Source of the DNA: Plasmodium brasilianum
Lineage: Eukaryota; Apicomplexa; Aconoidasida; Haemosporida; Plasmodiidae
Direction: 5' to 3'
Length of the DNA: 64,000 bases
Assembly: GCF_023973825.1 (NCBI RefSeq)
Contig: NC_090119.1
Span: forward strand, 346,001 to 410,000
Under the pieces are notes generated by a model that ran no database searches, had not been told where the DNA came from, and saw nothing but the letters and a program-made list of their open reading frames with translations. Both the position numbers and the translations under genes were made by a program. Of this stretch, positions 23,901 to 31,500 are shown piece by piece (the stretch's first letter is position 1; the number at the start of each line of letters is the position of its first letter).

Positions 23901-25943
23901 TTAAACGACATAGTAATGTTTTATGGGGAGAGTAACAATAAGTGCAATAAAGGTTGTAGTAATAAATACACAAATAATGCCACTAATAGGTGTAATAGAT
24001 GTAAGAATCGTAATGATAATAATAACGATTATGTTTTAAAAAATTTAGAAGAATGCACCGAATTTTCCATGCTCAACAATCGTTCCCACGTTATGAAGAA
24101 GGTGCCTTTTGCGCAAAATAAAAATTTTAACGATATGAATGCAGTCCGTAAATATTGTTCAGGTAAAGGGAGAGGTAGTCACACGAGAAACGTTTCCCAG
24201 GTAGAAGGAAAATTAGGAAATCGGAAAAAAAGGAATGAGAAAAGAAGGGAAGACAGATCTGAAGGAAGACAAGAAGAAAAAACACATGATTATCAAAAAT
24301 TATGTTTAATACCCCGTGGGAAGTATTTCCCATTGAATGGGTACCCATATTGCATTCATAGACATAGAAAAAGAAATCATAGTAGCACAAATGAATGTAA
24401 AAATTTTAACAGTGAAATTAATAAAGATTTATCATTACTCCGAGTTTATAATATGCAAGAAGACAACATGGACCACTCAACATACAGTTATATAAAAAAT
24501 AAATGTAACAACAACTCAAGTGGAATTGCTAGAAGGAATATATTATTACCTATGGAAGAAGGGTTGACTAAGGGTATGTTTAGGGACTCTTCTCACATTT
24601 TAAATGGACACAAGAAAAAAACTTCGATATACCAGTACAACTTGTTGAACAAGACAGATGAGGAGGTATATGCTACAAATGAATCATATGAATCATATGA
24701 GATGAACAATATGAATGCAAATTTTAAGGAAAGCGGGGCGCAAGATTACAAAAGAATAAAAGAGTTTACCATGCGGGAAGATGGAACAAAGCAGAAGGGA
24801 ATAAGTGTTCTACTAAAACAGAGAAGTGGTACATCTGAAATATTAGCAAGAAGAACGAAATTTGTAAGAAAGTCCAAAAAGAACAACAACGAGATGAACA
24901 ACAATGTAGATTTGAGTTACAAATATAATATATATGTAAAAGCGAAGAAGATATTGCACCCAATCCCCTTGATTAATCATAAAAAACCTAACATATTTTT
25001 ATCCTTCCAAATAGTTTTAAATAATTATGATTTTATAAATAAAAATGATCTATTCCCATTTATTATAAATAAAAAAAAAAAATTTATAATAAACAAGGTT
25101 CAAGCAACAAGTGATATATTTTTTAATGGTTCCTATTCTTTGTTGAATACTTCTTTCATGTTGAACTTACCCACTAGAGAAGAATTAAAAAAAATATTTC
25201 GTATGGAGTCAGATTCAACTTTTGATGATTTAAATTTTTATTTACATAATTTATCTTTGCAAATATGTTTTTATCATATTCCTAATGGTATGCCAGACAG
25301 GGGGCATGATGCCTTCAATTACAATGACTGTTCAGGTGTAACGTCTATCAATAGCATATGTAGAAGCAGAGATAATATGCTTATGGGTCGGACTGATTAT
25401 GATTACAGTTCAAGGAAGTTGCACAAGGGAAAAAAGGAAAAAAAGAAAGAAAAATATGAAAAAAATGGAGCAGTGCTAATTGCCACGGCAGTAATCCCCC
25501 TAAGTGTTCTTTCGAGAAAAAACAAAACGAAAGTGACAGCTCCTTTAGTTTTTTCCCCATTTTTTACTACACCCATTGAAAAGAATGAAGTTCAAGTTGT
25601 TCTTAAATATGATAAGATGAGCACAATCAAATCGATTAATCGGATATTACCAAGAGAATATTCGTCATATCAAATGAATGGGAAAATTGATGGAGGGAGA
25701 AATGGTACTACTACATCTTCTGTGCGAAATATAAAGGGGTCAAAAGAAACTAATCAACATAAAGATATGAACGAAAGGAGTAGTGGGACTGATACATCTA
25801 ACGTACCAAAAAAGACGTATACTCCAAGTCATAACGTAGATCATAACTTCATTAACTTAGAAGAGCAAAATAAATGGGAGCACGTGGATTTATCAAACAT
25901 TCCTTTGTTAACGCTTCCCAAAATACCACCACCTATATTGTAG
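8973..25943 (+). CDS. giant C2-domain-rich protein (5,656 residues), unknown function, possibly centriolar or basal-body
   Basis: One continuous frame runs from ATG at 8973 to TAG at 25943, with no intron needed. At least three segments look like C2 beta-sandwiches: about residues 1127-1250 (starts VLYIYIDKIVNLS), 4135-4230 (VSIIINRITIPVYLL) and 5317-5546 (YNIYVKAKKILHP ... AVLIATAVIPLSVL). A weaker one lies near 665-935, around VREVLLRFTKVRIG and GFAEIPFIPMPN. Residues about 1497-1576 resemble degenerate EF-hand pairs, and much of 1600-3800 is helical with Phe/Tyr-rich blocks. Long Asn/Ser/Lys/Glu inserts and several tandem repeats separate these blocks, as is usual for Plasmodium. Multi-C2 giants in other eukaryotes include the centriole proteins C2CD3 and CEP120; I recall a CEP120-like annotation near this locus in P. 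falciparum, but that link is tentative. Coding status is certain; domain calls are by eye. Confidence 0.85.
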   Translation: MEENRICESIESSIDSILFNVLSAGKEKSKKTLEEIEEIQISNERNMKNEIKEYEIVSKLINERIETLPDIISHFKDSIKSILNVDEEDLPLYSNKQVENADSSNDIIKDSNEWSIISKHNSGECYSSSRNGDKINNNNSTEGNMHLDLMKNSFIYGNNTKNIIGNDHISRIGNDNISRVSNDNISRVSNDNISRVGNGDISIQFFGINELTSERLTTSLSNVGKEAQEEAVHIDAAQVEKEEEVTSGERNHSFDALYNRGFSKINISQLKNKIEKQRLTLSDMNHYTMINSLNVSNNALRKLSNSEGSVLLKNKENHSIHNTLYLMKRNNNEIKVVHERKAITHSTGNEKDIEMQINANLNNSNEIKRDDECTLSSDVQGLLSSNRKKLEEDFILRKSKGNANIGSSSSSGSGSGSGFTGEEDKHLSNCVRFLDNINETNDKTSNLQISYEKNNSSSCSSLKKMKEHFGEIDLLYDLKSSSISVKGNNNKFLIQSSNSKEFNKMTTSDDEYYLSSSAQMIVSNEAEKMNGCVGVNKVNRMDSHYFSYEREEEGHMQEEVGDREDMEHNEEQIRGKTRKKKKFIETGKESNDIILGNGTEERRKDSLFLNNIQSSNTSCKENSYSSLSNDLLLHNNISSMLYYSKNEILNYTVKKRYSSKVKNVVNVREVLLRFTKVRIGKNFKGMIENYEKFYICYCVPVTYKTLPNSSIYCQKRGQSLNAHFLRSSKLIEKDLKRADIIEKKKKKPFQNGVGKSDKIMSKYRNFTGNRRRNILEKDRVIYDNCHVESKNIDNNIIEFLEDVYHKVNSDIFDQVEHIPFLLCAVVEKRGLGKAPLVGALGVSAAGVGTKVEDSTSCMLKQKNRNIVKLLNYPFIIPDNCEILGFAEIPFIPMPNIEVQIKELTMSNNYISDFIKGSFVLFYLYLNIFEKERNEQDIAHDKRALVIGSKVLDAWVFSSCYEGIQTDGDSNEFKYISCVDGTHKGGNYNSEGLKKEDGNDCTGSSSSSSSSNSNNNVHLLSDLIEEGHGGVSECSRLPGKLKCNEGENNTVVGSVKDVEVDEEKNDMKDKKDEANRNVIQVNEVSQINQINEVKQINEVNQINEVNQINEVNQINEVNQVSEISEEGEEVLYIYIDKIVNLSKRVFENLSICVRFYKDEKYSYKSFILKEEKFFDILLFSKRRLKDIHEVIIEIWSECERKEGKDCMGILKINIKEIKENKNIMYLEKYLELTFRFYDDINFMFRIILLRGLKHIYDNVMQFCKEYIENNETDARNFLLSEDTNNRCDSKVGSFNSHLGISDSGSFLSLNEQYFIYDEAHINNNEFYMYEIQREILRRGIRSSTIVNNILSRRESRCVASDVGVGHDNGYSGNSSHSGNSGNSGNSGGNRDDDSECDNFSEVREYAVRSDVGAKAGGYETNKWDAPADGSRTNFLKIELIKEELLLCGMGESTVDLLVADLMKCSIKKNTEYVLKNNLEEYINKIYDKWEKLSNKLFLKNKKKMGLNDICEYLDGLYLDDDSYLSKEDFFLFFQDVGIVFVDSTVFDELCLLFYDREKEEIHFSLFSSLIIKKGVEELKNMVYGYDILLKFFEFLCVHNITVEYLENELFKIILQKKNYYSEKIKKNISTNVLMDSNIDCTKPNENIINFLKNDDNICSCTSLLFLHSIRFILKKYNNNDFTTYDLFFLVKYLVQSQHNYIIPDMYIFVNVIKGIEKVNITFFLCLYYIYVSQHQWNNYKCVRDKEEVVNVGSEKEVDTVVEGKKSFYRNDIINVHKYKLKTDKYVNGVNKKRGKGSHFGNSEPRKYKCNHVKREVDAKGARLISGVSAMNGVDGVPSKYNDNNDSPLSSVDSSDGSNDDMSENEGIRNETNENGVDVNEQRDETGLVNSYCYKEREAERKERSYINDMEHMGKKEKLTMCMLKNNEKDCSPYEEDTNDGKNTAQRSRNSGKGKMTLLIRKGYANMKKNTVRRNSEQRFQDCDTINSKELLYHMGRSSSIGGCGEKEEEQEVEVDKTEDKKKSIHWCKPSFTNYKSDRNRNLQYADNACTSDEHSHRYVDVKKANCENRRIFSHYYDNKNRKNRKKRKKRKKNLIMYRKDIQKGVKQGLIILHSRIVSGLSSVECISELLYNYFKGTNRERRKKNNKIEVLKLFDQIGLYISYDIAVGILKWYIKQTGAKEGDEKGVNLSTNGVNQCKKEVDDNDDDSDSVSGSNSNDFISGGISHYTVRTHINNINRIVHKYSFDETIGGIMFSGSALECFFTLLKERNININIFAKKNIFTYTDFYNEIDKLKLTFSKNYVRLLFCNLLTYDLTSFNSLNSKLIFFDSIEEYWMNWNKLNFEFYNAPSVEAKISNPRLMLNDVRRKRKQLAMCSGGECSNELNSKSVTRLCHFFPPSNESLISKKNSILNKRRSTSMQNVNLYDFFFLPLYSLFFYFSEKEMLGGIQLIKYFFMNIFRYEINSVNINDYMNKYYTFYDFFQMSKDMLLYNYKHNDDALFREDFLRLIILVNRGPSKRSSRSSYSSCSNRIHRSSRNGKGGGKGKGKGKGVESSSRLQTLVQKKSHTFSKNFKKNLSVITRDILSLETNIVSVSRSIFDIHQRIDMHNGSGIHHYNNSYSDGMLLDSEGHTQNKDDVILNFFKKNRYVVKYMREYFYVFVFFSKIMSSRGSSCNGNKSSSSHLHFNQKKGLLYLKKLKEYTFQKMAIVMKGEEMSDQLSCAPRGRECELEHVHVNSTYEKKWKNALNYFPFLYQEVYICYTAEKFTRREYMCVIYPYLLLLTDFTKKVIHIYEHEYVQFINKIFNFDYSKRSNRILFLHRIENIMTRSGSFDSKEWNKIYSMFEIFDIQANTFFLNLCNILEEHNYILSNINDKIIFNDSRKSLWFIFEESSGDDTTDDEYMNDYCASNEGEITKKSISRMNISARTKKRRKGKSPLSIEQKKDLFIKNLKYFICFNSVVLYDLSGYNQQYIHNYITKDKMFIKYISQLYIRILFNECISTGLNINRLFRNIKTKSSFINILSKNFNHIFSEYDIDIFAKKYSFVVDMSSLHLSAYHNIISSKDFLKDLYRQGEYYNAQLKKKLFEFFLKNSYVFLKNYEDKKENQHLISCDNFKNILSVNGIFLSWAELYDFFQPLNKYCVIYDYKKYDCNKTGKPSPYILKAYINVSNLVMIADKLYTQGETLAYDQEMKKEKGVHNNDTQWVYSKELVTVPSRNIQVEGYRSDEQYLELDSQNGKTHAYNGVKEEEEREGKKKKKKKIVVEIKDINVKNVKYGVACVDSYHNNMNKNNDRFFTKLKVYDKNEELQKSGHSKENRDKEVEQSRRVKKNTSLVLMNNKEDKMKKRHSESSPNYVVSRGEGREKKQYCILHRGEYVDVADTMECISTSVRGKKDEYVYAKYSKFTNMHSNLFKSSSNFYYNFSFNTLTLERVLFLLFLKMSNLMIKRKLKYEHIYFGIKNIHEEHIKKKEMKNACALLLNMGGTELDDIIPDDFILYEKDLKNGIHLNVFCLRKWCSTLFDGVEGNFYEGHTTERFLSEGHCSPSISIRRFVLFFEREKGDITFSNYHFVYNFAYEWVNYMNIKSEYICREDCENLLSKFSLDDFGKNVRKNRVQHVEAGGESGEEVEIFQIKDDTIGKNHLNEKQNEPSGVHHKGREHIQRGAIDGKDVFPTILKNSIMEGQSTPSVHMIRENEKGKETGVEIGLEAKIAEEVASKGGDDALYNIVFRDEMTKLFEKNIKGKWRRILLPIFDLKVFYLHHFKIMIQEFTGVSKFIRKITSSCEERKGEGEGVNNSKKEKRRQREEGIFSLSYFCCFGMQEIRINNILSEKGKYTNEDKKYSDISCVNYALEHKFSTIREKDILTLFEKNKEVLNLELFYNDKKVAESGLHILEFFSIMKSRVNKDHKILCFVPLNKESDRDILFLDVDIYYQRNKMFSNLPIFETKHGHVINKNCNNLEYMDNTNSSQVEPVKLINHSLKKDVFSKERDMPLKKMIKFEEEILTERGVHHRTISSEDKDRKRAYCSCLSHCTEFHCKELVQIGGESNNGECKKKALFSLQNNAVKKNYSGEYVLMTKGKQVIPTLRKSICVDGEEKNGYYCCAEKGSLQDKYKLEVGKAVEGRGNIVAGKGSHRVSIIINRITIPVYLLNTLSRKFMERKGVKCTKGDKKGVASNEVVGSNEEMFIAMYVEVYEKIDEEGKEQKEKYELLSCSVPKIVSYNEEFLLPNDKIEKSAASCRGASYGGKSYNGAAYISSGSHNIDNKQKSSEGGPSYSPSNGPANNGNHYNSGVDAKQKFAKKQAYEVSLNRQKSYWADKAAAAASSGKFQEGVHPVVSTGIGKDGENSPNGQSERNDLQDPNCPSCPNGRSERNDLQDPNCPSCPNGRSERNDLKDPNCPSCPNGEISHPSQSVRRGRKCRGKKRKKIMKLIQKHLNTYNLKINHKEIMKSGKLYVEGKINVRALVSFRCYSEDLIIGEHYFKIKNMLYENENVSYCYENLFHSIYATSFLHEESDREKEMIMNDDQIVGNKKVRSSECLLYDDPIKRNCMQMVALSGREELSLQSVEADEGIEQQQSANDSIGVNPVVSVELIKGIKEKKVIGYILYQYEIKEEKTEEKSKKTSEQTSERTNEKTNEKTSEKTSEKTSKQTSEKTSKQTSEKTSEKTSEKTNDTCSRKRMQYSLPNFIKIYFIKCNKNNINQLNETNEIWHKTIFERMFSDILRKVHYRKYVNINMVIKCLKESKYYYSYINYLNKFFSHFDDFENSLYFPLENILLILALRNLSFHFVNSLNYFFEEIQKYFLNVNELGIVEWSYLLKCVLKSQSKFLQREKRKKKRARNGGRTSAIWGEKSGRQYGSRKHDEKERSMWLGSRNETKNLPILSEKSKSSYITSVSSISSVSSSTPLYTFTEASTDDSSVLFGKKQDIRGKRQNRRPSRGRFNKNILNEKDWCLLNNRDMWHLHYDGKNYFYLPLFLNDIVMFYGESNNKCNKGCSNKYTNNATNRCNRCKNRNDNNNDYVLKNLEECTEFSMLNNRSHVMKKVPFAQNKNFNDMNAVRKYCSGKGRGSHTRNVSQVEGKLGNRKKRNEKRREDRSEGRQEEKTHDYQKLCLIPRGKYFPLNGYPYCIHRHRKRNHSSTNECKNFNSEINKDLSLLRVYNMQEDNMDHSTYSYIKNKCNNNSSGIARRNILLPMEEGLTKGMFRDSSHILNGHKKKTSIYQYNLLNKTDEEVYATNESYESYEMNNMNANFKESGAQDYKRIKEFTMREDGTKQKGISVLLKQRSGTSEILARRTKFVRKSKKNNNEMNNNVDLSYKYNIYVKAKKILHPIPLINHKKPNIFLSFQIVLNNYDFINKNDLFPFIINKKKKFIINKVQATSDIFFNGSYSLLNTSFMLNLPTREELKKIFRMESDSTFDDLNFYLHNLSLQICFYHIPNGMPDRGHDAFNYNDCSGVTSINSICRSRDNMLMGRTDYDYSSRKLHKGKKEKKKEKYEKNGAVLIATAVIPLSVLSRKNKTKVTAPLVFSPFFTTPIEKNEVQVVLKYDKMSTIKSINRILPREYSSYQMNGKIDGGRNGTTTSSVRNIKGSKETNQHKDMNERSSGTDTSNVPKKTYTPSHNVDHNFINLEEQNKWEHVDLSNIPLLTLPKIPPPIL
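9460..9585 (+). repeat. 24-bp coding repeat near the N-terminus of the giant protein
   Basis: About five units encoding the eight-residue motif GNDNISRV / SNDNISRV, with small changes in the outer copies. It lies in a low-complexity Asn/Ser insert. Confidence 0.85.
12205..12335 (+). repeat. 18-bp coding repeat (VNQINE) in the giant protein
   Basis: Six to seven units close to aaccaaatcaacgaagta encode a six-residue repeat directly before the best C2-like segment, so it probably forms a flexible linker. The minus-strand frames rich in Phe/Trp/Thr across it are shadows. Confidence 0.85.
22018..22180 (+). repeat. three near-identical 54-bp coding repeats in the giant protein
   Basis: Three copies encode an 18-residue unit containing GRSERNDLQDPNCPSC. 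The nucleotide copies differ at only a few positions, for example ctacaagat to ctaaaagat in the third copy, which indicates recent duplication. The insert lies between two C2-like regions. Confidence 0.9.
22838..22988 (+). repeat. 15-bp coding repeat (TSEK) in the giant protein
   Basis: About ten units of agtgaaaagacaagt-type sequence encode the five-residue motifs TSEKT and TSKQT. It is a low-complexity charged linker. Confidence 0.85.
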
Positions 25944-27079
25944 TTCTGGTTTTCCGTGTTTTCGTTTTTTCTTTTTCCTTTTCCTTTTCCTTTTCTTTTT
26001 CACTTCTTTTTATTTATTTTCGTTCCTTTTCTTTTTCACTTCTTTTTATTTATTTTCGTTCCTTTTCTTTTTCACTTCTTTTTATTTATTTTCGTTCCTT
26101 TTCTTTTGCACTTCTTTTTATTTCTTTTCGTTCCTTTTCATTCATTCATTCGTTCCTTTTTTTTTTTTTTTTTTTTTGCTTCCTCATGAAGATACTAAGA
26201 CGCCGGCACATGCACATACATGTGTTCGCGTCCTATTCCCCGTTCTTCGCATATTTGATATTCTTCATTAGCTTTATCAGTATAACTTGTTTTTGTCATA
26301 TTTATAGCTTTTGTTTCGTTCCAGTATTTTATTTGCCTACGCATTTGTGATATATGTTATGTGTTATAGGTTCCCCTAAAATTATTTCATACAGTGCGTT
26401 TATAAAAGGATGTACCTTTAAATTTTGACAGTATTATATATATTTTTATATATACATATGTACATGTTCCTTAGGCACTCACTATCAATGCTACAACTAA
26501 AACGGATGCACTGCTACTCTCATTTTGTTTCATTATGTTTATGTTTTACTTTATAATTTTTTTTTTTTTTTTTTTTTTCATGTGAAACTTTGTGAGCAGC
26601 GAAAGTTCTGACTTATTAAGAGTGGCTTAAGGGTTAAGTTATAATTATCATACGATTAACCCATATGTCTTGTTTATATCTACTCTTATGTTTAATTTAT
26701 TTATGTACACATTTTATTTATACAATTAATTTGTTTATCTATTTTTCTATTTATTTCATTTACTTCATTTTTGCATTATCACACTCTCACGCTTTTGCAT
26801 GCTCACATTTTTTTAATTTTTTAATTTTTTGAAAATATTGAATTACAGTTATGGGTTAAAAAGTAAATTAAGAAAAAAATTATAAGAAACATATTCGAGA
26901 AAAAATAGGAACACAAAAAATAAAAAAAAGTATAGATATTTTAGTAATTAAGCAAAAAGTCCATTATAAAAATACAACATCATTATATATTTTCAAATTT
27001 ATTAACAGAAGATTATAAGATGACATATGTTCTATGTTAATATATTAAGGAGAACAAAGGGTAGGGGAAAGGAGGTACT

Positions 27080-27110
<31 letters not shown>

Positions 27111-27384
27111 TGTATAGAAAGCAAAACCTTAAAAATGTGAAACAGATTTATTTTATTATATTTAATTTGATATTAGTTTTTCTTTTCTATGTGTCCAAAT
27201 TTTCCTGATGAGAAAAAAGTTCATGCACGATTGGAGCCTTTCCCTTCATGTGCATTTCCATTTCTGTACATCATTTGTTTCATATAATAAAAAATACATT
27301 TTTTCATCTATCTTAATTATTTTTCTATGGGTTAGTTTCTTTTTCCTCTTTTTGAGGACTATCTCTCTATTCGTCTGCATAGTC
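25944..27384. other. intergenic region downstream of the giant gene, with a 36-bp array
   Basis: Immediately after the stop, 25965-26150 holds about four copies of a 36-bp pyrimidine-rich unit starting cgttccttttctttttcact. Poly-T lies at 26155-26177 and 26558-26578, and a long poly-A at 27080-27106. The remainder is AT-rich with no convincing exon. The array keeps several frames open but encodes only Phe/Ser/Leu strings, so I do not call a gene. Confidence 0.55.
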
Positions 27385-27874
27385 CTATGCCGTATCTCCC
27401 CTTGCACCGTCATCATTCTCTATCAGAATGGTGGGTTCACCTTCCCCCCTTTTTTTTTTTTCCCCCCTACCACTGTCATTGCTACAAGTACAACTACAAC
27501 TACAACTACAACTACAACTACAACTGTTACGACTGTAACTATTCGTATTCTTCCTTATTTCCGCTATACGAACCTTGATGATAGTAGATACCCGAATAAC
27601 CATAATAGTAGTTAAACAACTTGTTAACATGCATAGAAGCACATATATATGTAATAAACCAAAAGTATTTCTATGATTTTTTCATGATGAGTTAAACAGT
27701 TCCTTCCAATTGAATTTGCTCGCATAACAAAATAGGAAACACTGGAGAGACAGGCACCTTTTTTTTCATGTTTACTTAAATCTTTTGGAAATATCGTTTA
27801 TATTAATTTTCTTGCTACTATACAACATATATGCATAAATAATGCATTTATTTTGTTGTCAATTTGTGAGTTTT

Positions 27875-27906
<32 letters not shown>

Positions 27907-28552
27907 CTAATCTTCCTTTTTTTCGTATTCACCATAACTAGTGAAGCTGCTCGCGTCGGCACAATTGCTAGCAACGCTAGCACTTCGGCTAATGCCCCTC
28001 CTTTTTGACCAGTAGTTACCCCCTAACACTTCATTCCTGCGCGCTTCCTTATAACATTATGCTCATTTGTGCCTAGCCATAGTATTCCCCGTATCCTTCT
28101 ACATTATCTCACATACACAAGTGATGTAATCAATGCATTCTTTAAAATAATTTTATTTTGCATACTGTTTTGTACTAACAAAATATACCTTTCCCATTCC
28201 GATATGTTTCATGATGACAATCTTCGCCATTATTCTAAGTAGCTACAATAAACAGAAATGTAAAATGCGCATGATGGTATGTATTTCTATATGTTATGTT
28301 CTGTTGTATATATTATATACGTTGTTCATTGGGCAAATAATACCTTTTCTTATACTTTCACTGTTAAGTAATAAATTATGAGCAAGTTATATGCATGTGC
28401 ACATTATAGTATGGCATGGACAATGCATGACCATTATAGGATTATAAATAATATATATTTTTTTTTTTATTATCACTTAAATATTTATCCCCATCTTTCT
28501 CTTCTTCTCCCTCTTTGTCGTCATAAATACCATCATCAAACATTACATTTCT
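27385..28552 (-). other. cluster of coding-like segments on the minus strand, gene structure unresolved
   Basis: Downstream of the CCCH open frame the minus strand carries short segments that read like protein and are bounded by plausible splice sites. (a) 28552-28458 continues the CCCH frame directly after its TAG and reads VMFDDGIYDDKEG then EEEKDGDKYL. (b) About 28231-28188 reads EDCHHETYRNGK before a GTATAT donor, and could join phase-correctly to GYGEYYG and a stop near 28075. (c) 28049-27907 reads NYWSKRRGISRSASV ... SYGEYEKKED and a stop. (d) 27640-27385 contains NTNSYSRN, a Cys-Ser repeat, and GEPTILIENDDG before a stop. I could not find one joining that satisfies every phase. They may be 3' exons of the CCCH gene, alternative ends, or a separate small gene. 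GC content is locally high around 27930-28075. Confidence 0.4.
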
Positions 28553-31500
28553 CTAAGTACTCAAGTAATCCTGTATGGTTTTTTCATGATTTACACACTC
28601 AGTTAAAGTTTCCCCTGTACATTTTCCCTCATATGTATTCTTACTAAACATGTTCCTTTCCTCGTTCGTTAAACAAGTCCTACTGTCGTTGTTGTTGTAC
28701 TGGTTGCTATACTCCTTTTCCTTACTATTTACTTTATCATGTTTATCCCTTTCTTCGTTAGGTGTGTTTCTCTCTTGCACTCTTACACACGAGTCATTCT
28801 TTAAAGATTCATCATGTTCAATGAAATTTTCATTAACTTTACTATAATTTGTGTGGCTGTTTTTTCCTTTCCATTTCGCATCTTCGCAGTTTATGGTACT
28901 TCCATGGGGTACGTTTCTTGTATGTATCCGCTTATATTTATATTCATCTGTATGTTTATCTTTAACCTCATCCTTGACCCCATGTTTATGCGTATGTTTG
29001 TCTATATGTTTATGTTTATCCTTATGTTTGCTCCTCTCGTGAACACGTCTCTCCTGTGTGCCCTTCTTATACTCGCTTCTTTCCCACCGTGTTGCGCTGT
29101 ACAAGGAATAATTTTTGGCTATATGTGGAAAATTGTTATAAAGACCTTCCGCATGTATTCCTCCTCTTTCTACCTGTTTTTCCATATAATTTATTTTCCT
29201 TTTCTGTAAATTGTATATGCTCTTATCATCATATTTTCTTCTGTTCTCACTGTAATTCCCTCCTTTATTGTACGTACTGGATCTGTGTTTACTGCTGTAA
29301 TATATCCCTTCATTTGTGGGATGCCCAAAATTATAAGGCTGTTCTTTCTTATATTTTTCCTTTTTTATACTTTTTTCCGCTCGTTCATCTTCATCATATG
29401 TCTTATCACGTACATACAATACATAATCTTTATCACTACAACTGTCGTTTTCCATGTAAACGTTGCTCTTTTCCATAATTGGATCTACATCTTGGCTTCT
29501 TAAATCACCATCATACTGTTTGTTATTATTATTATTGGTAGTAGTAGTAGTAGTAGTATTAGCAGTAGTAGCATCAGTAGTAGTGTTAGTAGTATTCGCA
29601 GTAGTATTAGCAGTAGTAGCATCAGTAGTAGTGTTAGTAGTATTCGCAGTAGTAGTAGTGGTATTATTATTCCTCCTTTTTTTATGGGATTTATTATGTT
29701 CTCTTTCGTTGTGAGTAGAATCATACAATGGTCTCTTCCTCCTTACTTCCATGTGCCTGCTGTGGGTGAAGTTCCCTAATTCGTTTTCCTCATCATGGAC
29801 ATATTCCTTTAACTCTCTAACTCTATGTTCATGTACAGTGCCGCGTTCCTTTTCAGTTAGATCATTCTCCGGAATACTTTTCCTCTGCTCACGAGTAACG
29901 CAAAATTCATTACGCAGAGAAAATGTCCAATCGTGTAAAACGTTTTTAACCTTAATCTTGTAGGATATATGATCTGTGTGATGACAGTAAATACTGGTAT
30001 GATCACATGAGCATTTGGCTTCATTTATTGATGGACAAACAATGCACATATTATTATCATGATGGTATGTTAAGATATATAAATTAGAATTTTTGTTTTT
30101 ATGTATTTCATTATGACAATTATTACAGTTAGAATGACAATCCTTTTGATAAAGAAAATGATTCGAACATGGCTTCCTACCTCCTTCACTGCACTCGTTA
30201 CACGTATCATATGATTTTTTTGTATTACTATACATATTGTTTCTGTTTAATAAATTGACTATAACAGAATCTGTACCGCGATCACTGCGGTTATTGCAGT
30301 TAGTGCGGTCATTAGAGTAGTCATTAATATCAATATTATGTTTACCATTGTAGTAAGCACTTCCATTATTAGGATCATAACTGTAGTTATCACTATCACT
30401 AACACGCTCAGCATTACAATCATCACCCCCAATATTATGATCATTATTGTAGTCATCATGTCCATTATTATAATTAACAATGTTGTTATAAGTGCCTTTA
30501 TTTTTTTCATCCCTGTCGAATAAAATCATTAGGTCTTTGGTTACATCGCCTAAGTTGCTGACTTCATCTTTTTCACTCCCCAAGTGATCAAGCAGGTCCT
30601 TTGTAATCACATGCGCATATTTTCTTTTTTTATACAAACTATTTAATATATCGAAATAATGTTTTTTTAAATTTTTCGGTAGATGATCAATGGAATGACA
30701 AAATTGGCATTCATTTAGTAAGAAGCAAAATCTACCTTCTATAAAATGATTACAAACTTTACATTTATTTTTAAAGTGTAACATCTTTAAAGGATGTAAT
30801 GGTGAGTGTTCATTAAGATGAGTATAATGATGACACCACTTACAGTTGATTTTAAGATTACAAGAATTTCTATTACTACCAAATTTATAACATGGTACAC
30901 ATAACCCATGTACATGTAACACTTTTTGTAATATATATAAAATAATTTCATCATTAATATTTAATTCAAATATTTCTATTAATGCGTTTGTTATACTTTG
31001 TCCCTTTGTGTAATATAACTCATTAAAATTGTTCAGTATCTTTTTTCGTTGTTCTCCTAATTGATATATTTCTTTCAGTTCACATAATCTGGATGTATTA
31101 ATAGTTTCGTTATTAATTGTATAATTGCTATTCTGACCATGGTCCATATTTTGCATTTCCCCTTTCCTTTTTTTATAAAAACCTCTTTCTTTAAACTGAT
31201 TCCCATCTATTTCTCGTTCTGTTCGTGGGTCAGTTCTGTTATTCGGTTGATGCACTCCATAATAGGCGGATTTGTTAGCGGCATAGCACTCCACTTCGTT
31301 AGTAGCATAGCACTCCACTTCGTTAGTAGCATAGCACGCCTCTTCGTTAGCATCATAGCACGCCTCTTCGTTAGCATCATAGCACGCCTCTTCGTTAGCG
31401 GCATAATTGTCTGTTTCATTTATGGAAAAGCTATCATCATAATTATCAGCACCCGTATCTTCGTCCGTTTCTATAACACCCAATTTGCCAATTTCTTTTT

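Noticed and set aside
27905..28075. GC-rich stretch with gctagc inverted words, considered as a structured RNA such as RNase MRP or a U-snRNA
   Set aside because: None of the conserved boxes of those RNAs is visible, and the minus strand reads as a plausible protein C-terminus.
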